Shown here piece by piece: positions 34,920-43,136 of a stretch of DNA of 64,000 bases. The DNA is from Streptomyces zagrosensis (GTDB lineage: Bacteria; Actinomycetota; Actinomycetes; Streptomycetales; Streptomycetaceae). The stretch spans positions 62,001 through 126,000 of the forward strand of contig NZ_JACHJL010000014.1 of assembly GCF_014203645.1 (NCBI RefSeq), read 5' to 3'. The notes under the pieces are model-generated. The model did not search any database. It was not told the DNA's origin and was given only the letters and a program-made list of their open reading frames with translations. Position numbers and translations under genes: made by a program. Position 1 is the stretch's first letter. Each line of letters starts with the position of its first letter.

Positions 34920-34938
34920 CTCAAAGAAACGCTTTGAG
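34920..34938. promoter_or_regulatory. Perfect inverted repeat near the symporter leader promoter
   Basis: CTCAAAG-AAACG-CTTTGAG is a perfect 7-base inverted repeat with a 5-base spacer, 33 bases before the leader-peptide ATG, in a locally A/T-rich stretch. TTTGAG at 34934 could serve as a -35 hexamer with TGTTAA at 34955-34960 as -10, so a protein bound to the repeat would cover the promoter. The promoter assignment is tentative. Confidence 0.45.
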
Positions 34939-34970
34939 TTCCCCAAAGTTAAAGTGTTAACGTCATTGGC

Positions 34971-35075
34971 ATGAAGATGGCAGCCGCGCACCGATTCCCC
35001 ATGAGCGTCCCGCTCGTGGCGCGCCTGCACATCGATCTCTGCCGCTGTCTGTCCGCGGCCTGTCGCCGCCTCTGA
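34971..35075 (+). CDS. Cysteine-rich putative leader peptide upstream of the symporter
   Basis: A 34-codon frame ending VPLVARLHIDLCRCLSAACRRL-stop. It matches the actinobacterial putative leader peptide pattern (LVxRxHxDLxR followed by SAxC), short peptides found ahead of sulfur and amino acid genes and thought to act by ribosome-mediated attenuation. Three cysteine codons cluster at positions 24, 26 and 31. Either the ATG at 34971 or the one at 35001 may be used. The symporter begins 105 bases after the stop. Control by cysteine supply is inferred from the codon cluster. Confidence 0.7.
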   Translation: MKMAAAHRFPMSVPLVARLHIDLCRCLSAACRRL

Positions 35076-35180
35076 ACGTGCGCGCAGCGGCCGGAGATCC
35101 CGCGTCAGCGGAAAACTCCAGGCGCCGCCCCCGCTCCATCCCCCCTGACCTGGCATCCGTCTGTCCTCGGAGAGTGTCCG

Positions 35181-36512
35181 TTGTCGTCCCCACGCCTGTC
35201 CGTTCCGCGCGTCCTGCGGGTTCCCTTCTGGGCGCAGATCCTCCTCGGCCTCGTCGCTGGTGCGCTGCTGGGTTGGGCCGCCCGTAGCGGTGACGTCCAG
35301 TGGCTCATCACCGCCCTGGACAAGATCGGCTCGATCTTCATCCAGTTGCTCAAGCTCGCCGTCGCCCCCCTGGTCTTCTTCGCGATCCTGGTGTCGATCA
35401 CCAATCTCCGGAAGGTCAACAACGCGGCCCGGCTCGCCACCCGCACCCTGCTGTGGTTCATGGCCACCTCGCTGATAGCCGTGGCCATCGGCCTGGTCAT
35501 CGGCCTGGTCACCAACCCCGGCTCCGGCACCGGACTCACCTCCGCGGATGGCGCCAAGCCCGAGTACAAGGGCTCTTGGCTCGACTTCCTGACCGGCATC
35601 GTGCCGGAGAACGTGATCACGCCGTTCACCGAGCTGAACGTCCTACAAATCGTCTTCATGGCGGCCGTCGCCGGCGTCGCCGCCCTGAAACTCGGCGAGA
35701 AGGCCGAGCCGATCCTCACCCTCAGCCAAGCCATCTTGGAACTGCTGCAAAAGGCCCTGTGGTGGGTCATCAAGCTGGCGCCGCTTGGCACCCTTGGCCT
35801 GATCGGCACCGCCATCGTGGAGTACGGCTGGGACCTGATCGGCAAGTACGCGACCTTCACCGCCGACATCTACGTCGGCTGCGCCCTGGTCCTGTTCGGC
35901 GTCTACCCGCTGCTGCTCGCTACGGTCGCCAAGCTCAACCCGGTGCACTTCTTCCGCGGTGCCTGGCCCGCGATCCAGCTCGCCTTCGTCTCCCGCTCGT
36001 CGGTGGGCACCATGCCGCTGACGCAGAAGGTCACCGAGCGGCTTGGGGTGCCCAAGGAGTACGCGTCCTTCGCGGTGCCGTTCGGCTCCACGACCAAGAT
36101 GGACGGCTGCGCCTCGATCTACCCGGCCATCGCGGCGATCTTCATCGCCGAGATCTTCAACGTCCAACTCGACATCGGCGACTACCTGCTGATCGCGTTC
36201 GTATCGGTGATCGGCTCGGCCGCGACGGCGGGCCTGACCGGTGCGACCGTCATGCTCACGCTGACGCTGTCCACGCTGGGCCTGCCGCTTGAGGGCGTCG
36301 GCCTGCTGATGGCCATTGACCCGATCGTGGACATGATGCGCACCGCCACCAACGTGGCGGGCCAGGCGTTGGTCCCGGTCTTGGTCTCGGCCCGCGAGAA
36401 GATCCTCGACCACCGGATGTACGAGACGGCCTCCTCCTCGCCGTTGGACGAGGACGCGCAGAGCTCGAAGAACCTCGAAAAGTCCGAAAGCGCGCTGCCA
36501 ACGCCGGCGTAG
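35181..36512 (+). CDS. Dicarboxylate/amino acid:cation symporter (DAACS family)
   Basis: A 443-residue polytopic transporter. TTG 35181 has a GGAGAG ribosome site. Family signatures are the serine-rich hairpin SRSSVGTMPLTQKV, the substrate/cation helix PFGSTTKMDGCASIYPAIAAIF, and a second hairpin and helix (IGSAATAGLTGATVMLTLTLSTLGLP), with a final RTATNVAGQALVPVLV in place of the common RTxxNVxGD. It imports a dicarboxylate or amino acid with Na+ or H+. The cysteine-rich leader peptide suggests the cargo could be cystine, as for TcyP-type members, but the substrate cannot be proved from sequence. Two terminator hairpins follow. Confidence 0.9.
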   Translation: MSSPRLSVPRVLRVPFWAQILLGLVAGALLGWAARSGDVQWLITALDKIGSIFIQLLKLAVAPLVFFAILVSITNLRKVNNAARLATRTLLWFMATSLIAVAIGLVIGLVTNPGSGTGLTSADGAKPEYKGSWLDFLTGIVPENVITPFTELNVLQIVFMAAVAGVAALKLGEKAEPILTLSQAILELLQKALWWVIKLAPLGTLGLIGTAIVEYGWDLIGKYATFTADIYVGCALVLFGVYPLLLATVAKLNPVHFFRGAWPAIQLAFVSRSSVGTMPLTQKVTERLGVPKEYASFAVPFGSTTKMDGCASIYPAIAAIFIAEIFNVQLDIGDYLLIAFVSVIGSAATAGLTGATVMLTLTLSTLGLPLEGVGLLMAIDPIVDMMRTATNVAGQALVPVLVSAREKILDHRMYETASSSPLDEDAQSSKNLEKSESALPTPA

Positions 36513-36592
36513 CGCGCACGAAGGCCCCGTGCTCGCCCGAAGGCTCCGTCCGCGGGCGCATGGATGTAGCTCGACACGCACCGCACGGTGCG

Positions 36593-36625
36593 GGTGCCCC
36601 GGTCGCCGGCTGCGACCGGGGCACC
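36593..36625 (+). terminator. First terminator hairpin after the symporter
   Basis: A perfect 14-bp stem (36593-36606 with 36612-36625) around a 5-base loop. It lies 80 bases after the symporter stop and 8 bases before a second hairpin. Confidence 0.75.
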
Positions 36626-36633
36626 GCCATGCG

Positions 36634-36672
36634 TGCCCGGCTGTGCTGGGAGCGGCCCAGCACAGCCGGGCA
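36634..36672 (+). terminator. Second, longer terminator hairpin after the symporter
   Basis: A perfect 17-bp stem (36634-36650 with 36656-36672) around the loop AGCGG. In tandem with the previous hairpin it gives a strong insulated end before the TetR gene. The rest of the 36513-36820 gap shows no gene. Confidence 0.75.
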
Positions 36673-36820
36673 GGGCGGTTCGCGGGGCAGGGCGCCCTGG
36701 CGGGACGGCAGGGGAGGGTGGTGCGCGGGGCGATGGCACTCCGGCGGGTCCGCCTGCGCTGCCGATCACTTCTCGCCAGCGATGATGAACAGGGATGATG
36801 CCCACATGGGGAACGTAGCC

Positions 36821-36834
36821 TTACTTGTCAGTAA
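36821..36834. promoter_or_regulatory. Operator-like palindrome upstream of the TetR gene
   Basis: TTACTTGTCAGTAA (with an extra C-G pair outside) is palindromic except at its centre. It lies 27 bases before the TetR start. Its half-sites are the same as those of TTACTTGCAAGTAA at 38810, between the MaoC and FadD genes. The match points to one regulator, most simply this TetR protein acting on itself and on the fatty-acyl genes. Confidence 0.65.
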
Positions 36835-36860
36835 GTTTTGTTTTCGGAGGGGCGTTACGC

Positions 36861-37502
36861 ATGGGTGGCGGTAAAAGCAAGCGGATGCCGCGTGCGGTGC
36901 GGGAGCAGCAGATGCTCGACGCCGCCGTGCAGACGTTCGCGCGACGGGGTTACCGAGCCGCCTCCATGGACGACATAGCCGAACTGGCCGGGGTGTCCAA
37001 GCCGCTGGTCTATCTGTATCTGAACTCCAAGGAAGAGCTGTTCACCGCCTGCATTCGGCGTGAGGCGCAGGCGCTGGTGGCGGCGGTGCGGGCAGCCGTT
37101 GAACGGGACGTGCCGGCCGACCGGCAACTGTGGAGCGGGCTGCGCGGCCTCTTCGCGTACACGGCCGCGAACCCGGACGGTTGGGCGGTGCTGCATAGCC
37201 AGGCGCGTACGCAGGGCGAACCCTTCGTGCGTGAGGTGGCGGTCATGCGGGCGGAGTTGGTCAGCTTCGTTGAACAGCTCATTGGCGCGGCGGCCAAAGA
37301 GGCCGACTGCGACCCGGAGTTCGCCGACCGCGAGGTAGCGGGCCTCGCCTACGCGCTGGTGGGCGCCGCCGAATCGATGGCCGACTGGGCAGGCTCGCCG
37401 GGCGGCCCCTCGGCGAAGGAGGCGGCGGCGACGCTGATGAACTTCGCATGGGCGGGCCTGGGCAACCTCATGCGCGATCAGAGATGGACGCCGAGCACCT
37501 GA
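36861..37502 (+). CDS. TetR family transcriptional regulator
   Basis: A 213-residue repressor-type protein. ATG 36861 follows GGAGGGGCG. The N-terminal HTH is at about residues 13-58 (ILDAAVQTFARRGY-like start, then MDDIAELAGVSKPLVYLYLNSKEELF), followed by a helical ligand-binding domain. It is convergent with the MaoC gene, with only 25 bases between stops. A 14-bp palindrome in its promoter recurs in the MaoC/FadD divergent region, so it probably autoregulates and senses an acyl-CoA or similar ligand; the ligand is inference. Confidence 0.92.
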   Translation: MGGGKSKRMPRAVREQQMLDAAVQTFARRGYRAASMDDIAELAGVSKPLVYLYLNSKEELFTACIRREAQALVAAVRAAVERDVPADRQLWSGLRGLFAYTAANPDGWAVLHSQARTQGEPFVREVAVMRAELVSFVEQLIGAAAKEADCDPEFADREVAGLAYALVGAAESMADWAGSPGGPSAKEAAATLMNFAWAGLGNLMRDQRWTPST

Positions 37503-37527
37503 CGGCGGGCCGCCCGGCCGCATGCTC

Positions 37528-38658
37528 CTACGGGTGCTGGACCTCTCCCTCCAGGTGCAGGCGGGCCGTATCCTGCCCGTCGCGCAGGTCAAAGCGGGTG
37601 TCGTCGCAGCCGAACCGCACCGAACCCGGCAGCAGCACCGGTTGCCGAAAGGTCGCCCGTACGCACACCTGCGGCCGGGTCGGATCGACCACCTCCGCCA
37701 GGCAGCGGGCGAACGTCCACATGCCGTGAGCGATGGCGCGCGGAAAGCCGAGTGGTCTGGCGGTAAGGCGGGTCAGGTGGATGGGGTTGTAGTCGCCGGA
37801 TACGGCGGCGTGCCGTCGGCCCAGGTCGGCAGGGAGCTGCCACTCGGCCCGCACCGGCAGCGCGCCGTCACCCGCCCCCGTGGCGGCCACGCCAGGGAGG
37901 AACGCCCCGGCGACGTTCATGCCGGAAAGGGGCGCCCCGGTGACCATGCTGTGCAGGGGTGCGTCGGCGCCCATGCCGGCGAGCGACGCGGCGCGCGCAT
38001 CGCGAACATCTTGCGCAGTGCGCACAGGGTGCGCGGGGTAAGCGGACTGTGCGCTGCCCAGTGCGCCGGACCGCCCAGGGGCGCCGGGCGCCGCCCAATC
38101 CCTGCCGGCGGGCGCTTCGCGGGGCGTGCGATGCCGGGCCAGATACGTACTGCGGTCCCGCCACAGCGTCGTCCCGTGCCGCCTGAACTCCGTGACGATG
38201 GTGACCTCCGTACCTCTGCGGTGCGGAACGAGGCCCTCCGCGTACACCCGCACCTCATGGTTGTCGGCCAGCCGCGGCGGCTCGTACTGGGTGATCTCGA
38301 TCGCGGTGTGCACCAGCCCGAGCAGCGGCAACGGAAAGGCGCGCGCGCTCATGAGCTGGGCCGCGAGCGGAAAGCCGAGGATGTGTGGGTACGTCAACGG
38401 CAGGGCGCTCGCCGCGCGTTCAAGATCGGCCGCCGGGCGTTCGGGATCGGCCGCCGCGCGCTTGGGATCGGGCCGCGTGAAGCCACACAGGTGCGCGTAC
38501 GACGCCACTCGACCCGGGTCGGCCCGTAGCGACGGCAGGACCAGCGTGGTTCCGGGCAGCCGGGAGCGGTTGCCCGGACGCTTGCCGAGACCCGCCAGAG
38601 CCCCCTTGGCCAAGAGGGGCATCAGGCGCGGCGGATGGGGCAGCCGCTTGGTGCTCAT
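37528..38658 (-). CDS. MaoC-like hydratase/dehydratase
   Basis: A 376-residue protein with a double hot-dog layout. The C-terminal half has the hydratase 2 motif AVSGDYNPIHLTRLTARPLGFP with catalytic Asp and His and GMWTFARCLAEV. The N-terminal half (LTYPHILGFPLAAQLMS) is the non-catalytic lobe. An Ala/Gly-rich linker joins the two. ATG 38658 (MSTKRLPHPPRLMPLL) is preferred, as the frame upstream is not homologous in character. It hydrates or dehydrates an acyl thioester in fatty-acid metabolism. It is divergent to the FadD-type ligase across a region containing the TetR-like palindrome. Confidence 0.85.
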   Translation of the reverse strand: MSTKRLPHPPRLMPLLAKGALAGLGKRPGNRSRLPGTTLVLPSLRADPGRVASYAHLCGFTRPDPKRAAADPERPAADLERAASALPLTYPHILGFPLAAQLMSARAFPLPLLGLVHTAIEITQYEPPRLADNHEVRVYAEGLVPHRRGTEVTIVTEFRRHGTTLWRDRSTYLARHRTPREAPAGRDWAAPGAPGRSGALGSAQSAYPAHPVRTAQDVRDARAASLAGMGADAPLHSMVTGAPLSGMNVAGAFLPGVAATGAGDGALPVRAEWQLPADLGRRHAAVSGDYNPIHLTRLTARPLGFPRAIAHGMWTFARCLAEVVDPTRPQVCVRATFRQPVLLPGSVRFGCDDTRFDLRDGQDTARLHLEGEVQHP

Positions 38659-39120
38659 CACGCCCCCAACAGGCTGAGACGCAGCGGCATGGGTCGAAGC
38701 GGCATGGGCCGAAGCAACCCCAGCCGGTAGGTGAGGAAACGGCCGGGCACCGAGCCAGTGGAATGAAGGCAGCGATCGGGCATTGGCCAACTCCTCTATC
38801 TCGCGTACTTTACTTGCAAGTAAGGTTACTGCCGGGTCAGGATCTGGTCGAGGATGAACGCCCGACAGCCTGAGCGAATCGCCCTGCACCCGGCGGCCCA
38901 CCCCTCGCCGGACGCACGGTGAACCCGAACGTCCGCCAGCACACCGGCCACCACGCCCCGGCCGTTGGTCACACCTCCGACCAGTCACCACATTCCGGCC
39001 GGTCGATACGCCGTAACCCAGTGCTCCATTGCGCCGCCTCAGCTCTCACCGCACCCCATCCACCTCGCTCATGCACCGCACCACCTCCCAGGAGTCATTC
39101 AGAACGACCAGGAGCCGTAC
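38659..39120. other. Divergent MaoC/FadD control region
   Basis: This 462-base gap between the divergent MaoC and acyl-CoA ligase genes contains the 14-bp palindrome at 38810-38823 and, just before the ligase start, an AGGAG ribosome site. Open frames that cross it in the same frames as the flanking genes lack family homology and look like upstream extensions, not coding sequence. Confidence 0.55.
38810..38823. promoter_or_regulatory. Perfect palindrome, second copy of the TetR-type operator
   Basis: TTACTTGCAAGTAA is a perfect 14-bp palindrome about 150 bases upstream of the MaoC gene start and 300 bases upstream of the ligase start. It shares all outer bases with the palindrome in front of the TetR gene (36821), differing only in the two central positions. 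Confidence 0.65.
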
Positions 39121-41205
39121 GTGTCCCAGCAGCAACCCGCGCGGTCCGGGCGATCCGCACGCTCGGCGCTCCCCAGCCCGCGTAGCAACCCACCCAGCAC
39201 GCCCAGCACATCCGACCCCGACGCCTACCCCACCTCCGACGCCCGCCCCACCCCCAACTCCCGCCCCAGCCCCAGCCCCAGCCCCAGCCCTCATACCCGC
39301 CCCGGCCCTTCCCCGTCCGCGGGGTCGCCCGTGCTGGTCGAGCCGGTGAAGACCGTCGTGGCCGGGGTGGTGCGGGAAGCGGCCGTGCCGGCATTCGTAC
39401 CCGAGGTCACCCACGGCTCGCTCGGGGACATCCCGTTCGACAACGCGGCCCAGGCGCCGACCGAGACCGTGCTCAGCCGCAAGCAGCCGGACGGGAGTTG
39501 GCGGGATGTGACCACGACCGAGTTCGCGTCCGCTGTCCTCGCCACCGCCAAGGGGCTCATCGCGCACGGCCTGCGCCCCGGCGACCGGTTGGCCATCATG
39601 TCGCGTACGACCTACGAGTGGACGCTGCTCGACTTCGCCGCCTGGGCCGCAGGGCTGGTCACCGTTCCCCTGTACCCGACCTCGTCCGCGCTGCAAGCCC
39701 GCTGGATTCTGCATGACTCGGGCGCCACCGCGTGTGCCGTGGAAGGCGTCGAGCAGGCGCGGTTGATCAGCGGGGAGCGCTCCCAACTCCCGGGTCTGGC
39801 CCATCTGTGGCAGCTTGACGCGGGTGCCATCGGCCAGCTCAGCGCCAGCGGGAGGGACGTACCCGATGAGGCGGTGGCCAGACGCAGAAGCGAGCGCGGG
39901 CCCACCGACATCGCCACCCTCATCTACACCTCGGGCACCACCGGCCGCCCCAAGGGCTGCGTCCTCACCCATGCGAACTTCTTCGCCGAGGTGGACAACG
40001 GCATCGAACTGCTGCACCCGGTCTTCCGCGCGGCCAGCACGGAACCCGCCGCAACGCTGCTGTTCCTGCCGCTGGCCCATGTCTTCGGGCGGATGATCGC
40101 GGTCGGCTGTATGCGCGCCCGGGTACGCCTCGGCCATGCGCCAAGCATCCAGACCGAGGACCTGCTCGCCGACCTCGCAAGCTTTCAACCGACGTTCCTG
40201 CTGGCCATCCCCTACGTCATGGAGAAGGTCTACAACACCGGGCGGGCCACGGCCGAGACGATGGGCCGTGCCACATCCTTCGACCGCGCGGCGCGCATCG
40301 CGCAGCGGTACGGGGAGGCCGTCGAGGCAGCCGAACACGGCACGGGGCCAGGGCCTGGCCTCGGGCTCAAGGCCGCCCGTGCGCTGTATGACGTGCTGGT
40401 CTACCGCCGCATCCGGGCCGCGCTCGGCGGCAAGGTGCGCTACGTCATCTGCGGCGGCTCCCCGCTCGGGCACCGGCTCGCCGCGTTCTACGCCGGCGCG
40501 GGCGTGGCGGTCTTCGAGGGGTACGGCCTGACCGAGACCACCGCCGCCGCCACCGTCACGCCCCCGCTGGGGCCCCGGCTCGGCACGGTGGGTTGGCCGT
40601 TGCCGGGTGGTGCGGTCCGGATAGCCGATGACGGGGAGGTGCTGCTGCGCGGCGGTCAGGTCTTCGCCGGCTACTGGGACGGCGAGCGCGGCACGATCAC
40701 CCCCGCCCGGACGGCCGACGCCTGGTTTGCGACCGGCGATATCGGCGCCTTGGACGCGGCTGGCTACCTCACCATCACCGGCCGCAAGAAGGAGTTGATC
40801 GTCACTTCCGGTGGCAAGAACGTCGCCCCGGCCCCGTTGGAGGACCGGTTGCGGGCCCACCCGTTGGTCGGCCAGTGCATGGTCATCGGCGACAACCGCT
40901 CGTACATCACCGCCCTGATCACCCTGGAACCGGACGGCCTCGCCCACTGGCGCCGGATGCACAAGAAGCAGGATGTGCCGCGGCAGGAGCTCTGCCGGGA
41001 CGCCGCGCTGCTTGCGGAGCTCGGACGCGCCGTGGAGGACACCAACAAGTTGGTGTCCAGGCCCGAGTCCATTCGCCGCTTCAGGGTGCTGCCGGTGGAC
41101 TTCACGGAGGAGTCCGGGCACCTGACGCCATCGCTGAAATTGCGCCGGGCCGCGGTCGCCAAGGACTTCGCGGCGGACATCGAGGAGTTGTACACGAAGG
41201 AATGA
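39121..41205 (+). CDS. AMP-dependent long-chain fatty acid-CoA ligase (FadD type)
   Basis: A 694-residue protein. GTG 39121 has AGGAG about 8 bases upstream. The first ~65 residues are Pro/Ser-rich (repeated PSPSPSP) and unlike the family. The adenylation core shows LIYTSGTTGRPKGCVLTH, VFEGYGLTETTAAAT, DAWFATGDIG and GRKKELIVTSGGKNVAP. It activates fatty acids to acyl-CoA via acyl-AMP. It is divergent to the MaoC hydratase and linked to the TetR operator palindrome, which suggests coordinated fatty-acid control. Confidence 0.92.
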   Translation: MSQQQPARSGRSARSALPSPRSNPPSTPSTSDPDAYPTSDARPTPNSRPSPSPSPSPHTRPGPSPSAGSPVLVEPVKTVVAGVVREAAVPAFVPEVTHGSLGDIPFDNAAQAPTETVLSRKQPDGSWRDVTTTEFASAVLATAKGLIAHGLRPGDRLAIMSRTTYEWTLLDFAAWAAGLVTVPLYPTSSALQARWILHDSGATACAVEGVEQARLISGERSQLPGLAHLWQLDAGAIGQLSASGRDVPDEAVARRRSERGPTDIATLIYTSGTTGRPKGCVLTHANFFAEVDNGIELLHPVFRAASTEPAATLLFLPLAHVFGRMIAVGCMRARVRLGHAPSIQTEDLLADLASFQPTFLLAIPYVMEKVYNTGRATAETMGRATSFDRAARIAQRYGEAVEAAEHGTGPGPGLGLKAARALYDVLVYRRIRAALGGKVRYVICGGSPLGHRLAAFYAGAGVAVFEGYGLTETTAAATVTPPLGPRLGTVGWPLPGGAVRIADDGEVLLRGGQVFAGYWDGERGTITPARTADAWFATGDIGALDAAGYLTITGRKKELIVTSGGKNVAPAPLEDRLRAHPLVGQCMVIGDNRSYITALITLEPDGLAHWRRMHKKQDVPRQELCRDAALLAELGRAVEDTNKLVSRPESIRRFRVLPVDFTEESGHLTPSLKLRRAAVAKDFAADIEELYTKE

Positions 41206-41557
41206 AACCCGGGCCGCCTGAAGCCCGCCCCACAGCACCCCGGGGCAAGGATGCGCGGGAACTCGGTAAGCGTCCGGTGAACCCATCCCGCGCAGCACAC
41301 GAGGGCATCCGGGGCCGTCGGAGAGAAAGCCGACATAAACCTGACAACAAGCCGCAGCAAGCCGCGATAAGCCACCCGGAAGCGGCAGACCCAGGGGCAG
41401 GACAGAGCAACGTGACGGAAGTCCGTCAAGGGTTTGGCGCAGGAAAGGCAGGAGCCCCGCTTCCCCGCCGAAACGGGGAGCAGGGCTCCTTGGGTACTAC
41501 ATCAGGAACGAATAGGTGCTGACCGCGATGGCCGAACCCCGCGTAGATCCGCGCGGA
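41206..41557. other. Convergent intergenic region between the ligase and cold-shock genes
   Basis: This 352-base stretch has no convincing gene on either strand. Apart from the near-perfect terminator at 41450-41490, nothing recognisable is seen. Confidence 0.5.
41450..41490. terminator. Bidirectional terminator between ligase and csp
   Basis: AGGAGCCCCGCTTCCCCG pairs with CGGGGAGCAGGGCTCCT in a near-perfect 17-bp stem with a small bulge around CCGAAA. It can end both the ligase transcript and, on the other strand, the cold-shock gene. Confidence 0.7.
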
Positions 41558-41761
41558 TCAGACAGGGGTGACGTTCTCCGCCTGCGGGCCCTTCGGACCC
41601 TGCGTGACGTCGAAGTTCACCTGCTGGTTCTCCTCCAGGGAGCGAAAACCAGAGGCGTTAATCGCGGAGTAGTGGACGAAGACATCCGGGCCGCCGCCGT
41701 CCTGGGCGATGAAGCCGAAGCCCTTTTCAGCGTTGAACCACTTCACGGTTCCGGTAGCCAT
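41558..41761 (-). CDS. CspA-family cold-shock protein
   Basis: A 67-residue single-stranded nucleic-acid-binding protein. ATG 41761 has an AAGGAGGG ribosome site, so the in-frame upstream extension is untranslated leader. RNP1 (KGFGFIAQ) and RNP2 (VFVHYSAI) are both present, as is the opening MATGTVKWFNAEKG. It acts as an RNA chaperone at low temperature or in general growth. A hairpin with a T-run lies in its leader (41821-41853). Confidence 0.95.
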   Translation of the reverse strand: MATGTVKWFNAEKGFGFIAQDGGGPDVFVHYSAINASGFRSLEENQQVNFDVTQGPKGPQAENVTPV

Positions 41762-41820
41762 AAGCCCTCCTTGGGCCAAAGGGTTGCCCTGCTCCAGAAC
41801 CTGCAAGAAGTCTGAAAACT

Positions 41821-41853
41821 ACAAAAGCCCGCGGCGTCACATGCTCCGCAGGC
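41821..41853 (-). promoter_or_regulatory. Terminator-like hairpin in the csp 5' leader
   Basis: Read on the minus strand, GCCTGCGG and CCGCGGGC (one mismatch) form a hairpin followed directly by TTTTGT. This is about 60 bases before the csp ATG on the same strand, with no minus-strand gene upstream to terminate. It could be an attenuator or a temperature-sensitive leader fold. Confidence 0.45.
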
Positions 41854-42074
41854 TCTGTACTGCAAGGGAAACCAAACTGCAACTTGCGGCGAGCCTAGCA
41901 CGGCAGATGCCGAGGGGAAAGAGCGAAAGATCACGGGGACGGGCGGTTTCCGATCACGGCGGAAGGGAAAAGCGCGCACGTCAGATGGGGTCGGGCGGCC
42001 GAGGTAAGCAAAGGCGCCGCGCTGCTACGCCCCCCGGCTCAGCCGCCGCGTTACCCCGGGGCTAGCCTCCGGAT

Positions 42075-42965
42075 GTGGACAATTCAACCCCTGTCGCCGC
42101 TACCGCCACCGGTCACGGCCGGAGCCGGCCGCGGGTCGGCCACATCCAGTTCCTCAACTGCGTGCCCCTCTATTGGGGGCTCGCCCGCACCGGTAGCCTC
42201 CTCGATCTTGAGCTCACCAAGGACACCCCCGAAAAGCTCAGTGAGCAGTTGATCCGCGGGGAACTGGACATCGCTCCGGTCACCCTGGTGGAGTTCCTGC
42301 GCAACGCGGACGACCTGGTGGCCTTCCCCGACCTCGCGGTCGGCTGCGACGGCCCGGTCATGTCCTGTGTGATCGTCTCGCAAGTGCCCCTTGATCAGCT
42401 GCACGGCGCACGCGTCGCCCTCGGCTCCACGTCGCGTACCTCCGTACGGCTGGCGCAGTTGCTGCTCTCCGAACGCTTCGGCGTGCAGCCCGACTACTAC
42501 ACCTGCCCGCCCGACCTGGGCGGGATGATGCAGGACGCACAGGCGGCGGTGCTGATCGGCGACGCCGCGCTGCGGGCCAATTTGCATTACGCGCCCAAGC
42601 TCGGCCTCACGGTGTACGACCTGGGCCAGATGTGGAAGGACTGGACGGGACTGCCGTTCGTCTTCGCGGTCTGGGCCGCGCGGCGCGATTACCTGGCGCG
42701 CGAGCCGGAGTTGGTGCGCCAGGCGCACCAGGCGTTCTTGGCCTCGCGGGACGTCTCCCTGGAGGAGGTCGCCAAGGTCGCCGAGCAGGCGGCACGTTGG
42801 GAGGTGTTCGACGCGGCCATGCTGGAACGCTACTTCACCACCCTGGACTTCCGCCTCGGCCCCGACCAGCTCGCCGGAATCGCCGAGTTCGCCCGCCGCA
42901 CGGGCCCGACGACGGGCTATCCCGCCGACGTACGGGTGGACCTGCTGCACAGCACCGCGGGATAG
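42075..42965 (+). CDS. mqnA: Chorismate dehydratase of the futalosine pathway
   Basis: A 296-residue protein of the MqnA family: RVGHIQFLNCVPLYWGL at the start, LDIAPVTLVEFLRNADDL, ALGSTSRTSVRLAQLLL and VLIGDAALRANLHYAPKLGLTVYDLG. It removes water from chorismate to give 3-[(1-carboxyvinyl)oxy]benzoate, the substrate of MqnE. GTG 42075 is the first start compatible with the family N-terminus. It stands alone between the csp and kinase genes. Confidence 0.93.
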   Translation: MDNSTPVAATATGHGRSRPRVGHIQFLNCVPLYWGLARTGSLLDLELTKDTPEKLSEQLIRGELDIAPVTLVEFLRNADDLVAFPDLAVGCDGPVMSCVIVSQVPLDQLHGARVALGSTSRTSVRLAQLLLSERFGVQPDYYTCPPDLGGMMQDAQAAVLIGDAALRANLHYAPKLGLTVYDLGQMWKDWTGLPFVFAVWAARRDYLAREPELVRQAHQAFLASRDVSLEEVAKVAEQAARWEVFDAAMLERYFTTLDFRLGPDQLAGIAEFARRTGPTTGYPADVRVDLLHSTAG

Positions 42966-43136
42966 CCCCAGCCTCCGCCGCCCGGGGCTGTGCTTACCGT
43001 TTCGCCGTTCCGCCCATCCGCCGTGTTGCCGTGTCGGCCCCCTAGTTGACGTACGTCCGCGGGGTCGTCGGTACCCTGCCCGCGCTGCGTGCCGCGCACC
43101 TAAGCTGGGTGGCGCAGTGGAGGGGGAGGCAACACG

